Source: an uncultured bacterium
Lineage (GTDB): Bacteria; Patescibacteriota; Minisyncoccia; Minisyncoccales; Minisyncoccaceae
Assembly: GCA_937870835.1 (NCBI GenBank)
Contig: CALMWW010000140.1
Coordinates: 1-34,091, forward strand
DNA: 34,091 bases
Direction: 5' to 3'
A program made the position numbers and the translations under genes. Below the pieces are notes generated by a model. That model did no database searches, was not told where the DNA came from, and saw nothing but the letters and a program-made list of their open reading frames with translations. Positions 32,372 to 34,091 of the stretch are shown piece after piece. The first letter of the stretch is position 1. Each line of letters begins with the position of its first letter.

Positions 32372-32539
32372 CGCCTTTTGGTAATTTTCTACTGAAAATT
32401 CCTCAAGGCCGGGCTCAGGGCCCGTCGGCTCTCCACGTTCGAATCTATAAATATTGGTAGGATTCGCCTTCAAAAACTTTTGCTAAAATTTTTTCAGGCC
32501 CGGGTTTTCGCCAGTCGCGAAAACCCTTCGAATCCTGCC
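32372..32539. repeat. Two imperfect tandem copies of a hairpin-bearing module
   Basis: Each copy of about 85 nt starts with GGTAGGATTCGCCTT (at about 32372 and 32456). An A/T hairpin, a GGCC-GGG segment and TTCGAATC follow. Copy 1 has AATTTTC-TACT-GAAAATT (32383-32400). Copy 2 has the perfect 10-bp hairpin GGGTTTTCGC/GCGAAAACCC (32502-32526). In copy 2 the ends GGTAGGATTCG and CGAATCCTGCC pair over 11 bp with one wobble, enclosing the whole module. The local GC is well above the background. This may be a mobile REP-like element or a structured RNA. Confidence 0.65.
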
Positions 32540-32552
32540 CAATCAACCCAAA

Positions 32553-32599
32553 CCAAATAAAACACCCCCCCCCAGAGGTTCTAGGGGTGTCCTATTTGG
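32553..32599 (-). terminator. Large terminator-like hairpin with a C9 tract
   Basis: CCAAATA (32553-32559) pairs with TATTTGG (32593-32599), and ACACCCC (32562-32568) pairs with GGGGTGT (32584-32590), with a 2-nt internal loop. The plus strand holds a run of nine C. Read on the minus strand it ends in TTTTATTT, so it would end the unit that includes the two genes to the right. Confidence 0.75.
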
Positions 32600-32693
32600 C
32601 TCCCGTGTACGGTCCTGGACTATTTCTAGCCAATAACCGTAAAGGTTAATTAAATTATAATTTTGATATGTCGCACCGGAAACCGGTCAAATA

Positions 32694-33442
32694 TTATTTA
32701 AAAAATAAAGGAAAAAAATACTTTAAAGAAGCATAAACAATATACAAAACTATAAGAACTATAAAATAAACAAATGGCTTGTTTATAGAAAACCATCCTT
32801 CTTTTTTATCTTTTTCATTTATTTCTGCCTTATTTTTATCGCCGTGCTGTTCTATTTTATCTCCATTTATAATTTCTAGTTTTTCTATTCGTGGTAAACT
32901 ATTTAAAAATTCATTTCCTGAAGCATAGGTTCCTTCTCCTTCATCCTGAATTCCCACGTCTAAACCAATAAAATGATTATTGATAAATTTACTATCTTTC
33001 CCCCTATTTAAAATACCTATACTTTTTTTACTTTCTCATAGTGGTTCATTTTTATTTTGCAAATTTGGACCAAAACTTTCTTCTAATGACTTTTCTAAAT
33101 CTTCCAAAGAAATTCCCTTAACAATGTCAAAACTAATAAAATTATCATCAAGATCTATAGTTGCGCGTAATTTCTTATTTTCGCTATCAATTTTATTAAA
33201 TTGATCAAAAATAACTTTTTTTACGATATCTTTATGTTTTTTCCAAGAATAAACAAAACCATTAACATCTTCCACCTTCCAAGTCGGGGAAATGTGAATC
33301 AGTTGAAACTCTGTAAATATCTCCTTATGGTCAGGGTAAAATCTAATTTCTTTTAAATCGTATTTATTAAAAATATCTCTAACAAAAATAAAAATCCATA
33401 AAAATCAAAATTTCCATTAAATTTTCTCTTCAATAAAGCCAT
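32694..33442 (-). pseudogene. Broken gene for a 249-aa membrane-anchored protein (frameshift plus in-frame TGA)
   Basis: The ATG at 33442 lies 3 nt after the stop of the upstream gene. Translation from it reads MALLKRKFNGNFDFYGF and then hits a stop in that frame. One missing T near 33384-33394 (T5-A-T5 on the minus strand) would put it in the frame that continues IFVRDIFNKYDLKEIRFYP and onward. That frame runs to a TGA at 33036-33038 (after NKNEPL) and then stays open, with no frame change, to 32694. The C-terminus has one membrane helix (about the last 28 residues). 749 nt plus one base is exactly 250 codons. The TGA could be a mutated TGG. Function unknown. Confidence 0.75.
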
Positions 33443-33445
33443 AAA

Positions 33446-33991
33446 TTATCTTATATAATCTTCTTTTAGTTTTTTAATAATTTTTTTATAATTACTATCA
33501 TTTCTTGATTTATTAATTTTAGATAAAAATTTTTCCAATCTTTCTATTCCTGCTTCATTCTTAATAATTTCTTCAGTTTTCCCCCAATTTTTTATATATT
33601 TATCTTTGGCTTTGTCGTACTCCTTGCCAGACAAACTAGCTACTTTTTCTACACCAACAACGCTAAGAGCGCAGTGCAATCTAACATATTCATTAAGATA
33701 TAAAGTATTATCATCTAAATACTTGGAAACATCTAAAACAGTGGCGGTCCATTTTTTAAGTCTTTCGTCTTTGGTGCTTTCCTTATCATTCAATATTTCT
33801 ATTCCAAGATCATATGCTTTCTTCATTTTTTTGTATAAATTTTCATATATTTCAAGTTTTTTCTCAAACATTTTTTCTAAATATATAAAACGTTGGCGAC
33901 TATTATTAAGCCACTCGGTTAATAAAATACCTACGATAACGCCGACTGGTCCGGATAAAATGCTGATTATCTGTAATGTTTCTTGATTCAT
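33446..33991 (-). CDS. Membrane-anchored coiled-coil protein of unknown function
   Basis: This 181-aa protein has one membrane helix near residues 8-26 (IISILSGPVGVIVGILL) and then a long charged, helical region with heptad-like spacing (RFIYLEKMFEKKLEIYENL and onward). The topology is a short outside tail, a membrane helix and a cytoplasmic coiled coil. No catalytic motif is seen. It is the first gene of a two-gene unit with the broken gene, whose ATG follows by 3 nt. A small hairpin lies 15 nt upstream of its start. The family is not recognised. The unit resembles accessory modules rather than housekeeping DNA. Confidence 0.7.
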   Translation of the reverse strand: MNQETLQIISILSGPVGVIVGILLTEWLNNSRQRFIYLEKMFEKKLEIYENLYKKMKKAYDLGIEILNDKESTKDERLKKWTATVLDVSKYLDDNTLYLNEYVRLHCALSVVGVEKVASLSGKEYDKAKDKYIKNWGKTEEIIKNEAGIERLEKFLSKINKSRNDSNYKKIIKKLKEDYIR

Positions 33992-34002
33992 TTCAACAAA
34001 TT

Positions 34003-34023
34003 AAAACACCTCAAAAAGAGGTG
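34003..34023 (-). terminator. Hairpin just upstream of the coiled-coil gene
   Basis: CACCTC (34007-34012) pairs with GAGGTG (34018-34023) around five A. On the minus strand TTTT follows. It could be the terminator of a gene outside the window or an attenuator for the gene that starts 15 nt later. Confidence 0.6.
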
Positions 34024-34091
34024 CCTTGGTTATTGAACTATTTATTTTTTGACCGGTAACCGGTCTCTCGATAATTTTCATACTGGCTCCG

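Larger units (their letters stand above)
32671..34073. repeat. Inverted ACCGG-type motifs bounding the two-gene unit
   Basis: The left motif ACCGGAAACCGGTCAAA (about 32672-32688, plus strand) and the right motif ACCGGTTACCGGTCAAA (about 34073-34057, minus strand) agree at 15 of 17 positions and point inward at each other. They bound about 1.4 kb holding the coiled-coil gene and the broken gene. They might be ends of a mobile cassette or binding sites. Confidence 0.5.

Noticed and set aside
32456-32539. tRNA gene in the hairpin repeat module
   Set aside because: The ends resemble an acceptor stem and TTCGAATC resembles a T-loop, but there is no T-stem, no anticodon arm and no D arm.
33036-33038. 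TGA read as an amino acid (alternative genetic code)
   Set aside because: TGA is used as a normal stop at the murJ end, where it overlaps the lepA ATG, and the broken gene also needs a separate frameshift. A nonsense change or a sequence error is simpler.
33606-33986. 126-aa plus-strand ORF opposite the coiled-coil gene
   Set aside because: It is fully antisense to the 181-aa gene, which has a sensible membrane helix, charged coiled coil and operon context.

Overview
The window is about 34 kb of AT-rich bacterial DNA. It looks like a chromosome of the Candidate Phyla Radiation (Patescibacteria, probably Parcubacteria-like). This placement is inferred from several things together: very low GC, compact housekeeping genes nearly all on the minus strand, almost no Shine-Dalgarno sequences, tiny lysine-rich or membrane peptides, a VirD4-like ATPase without a full secretion system, and a sigma-region-4/HARE-HTH regulator. 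No rRNA or taxonomic marker is present to confirm it.

Region 1 (1-8000) is core. It holds tRNA-Thr(CGU), a FtsB/DivIC-type division protein, a 34-aa membrane peptide on the plus strand, murJ-lepA (ATGA overlap), rnpB on the plus strand with promoter and terminator, rnhA, a self-contained unit for a 43-aa peptide with the only strong ribosome binding site seen, and pgk followed by a RecJ-like DHH phosphoesterase gene.

Region 2 (8000-12420) is a three-gene unit with its own promoter and terminator. It encodes a sigma4-HARE regulator, a membrane protein of unknown function, and a VirD4/TraG-like ATPase with a C-terminal zinc ribbon. This is the best candidate in the window for a poorly described molecular system.

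Region 3 (12430-18900) is protein export and ribosome hibernation: secD-secF with a strong promoter, a small nucleotidyltransferase gene, secA, hpf, a 31-aa lysine-rich peptide and a 300-bp AT-rich intergenic stretch full of inverted repeats.

Region 4 (18900-25440) is envelope and stress. It contains a TPR/O-antigen-ligase-like membrane protein followed by murB, an M23 peptidase, an MFS transporter, a small heat-shock protein and an ECF sigma factor. MurJ, MurB, the M23 peptidase and the ligase-like protein together indicate a peptidoglycan envelope.

Region 5 (25440-34091) is more accessory. It has a heterodimeric ABC exporter flanked by two near-identical noncoding repeat blocks, a P-type cation ATPase that looks more GC-rich than its neighbours, a structured noncoding repeat region, and a two-gene membrane-protein unit. 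The second gene of that unit is broken by a one-base frameshift and an in-frame TGA, and the unit is bounded by inverted ACCGG-type motifs. Several genes have a -10 box exactly 6 nt before the ATG, which suggests leaderless mRNAs.
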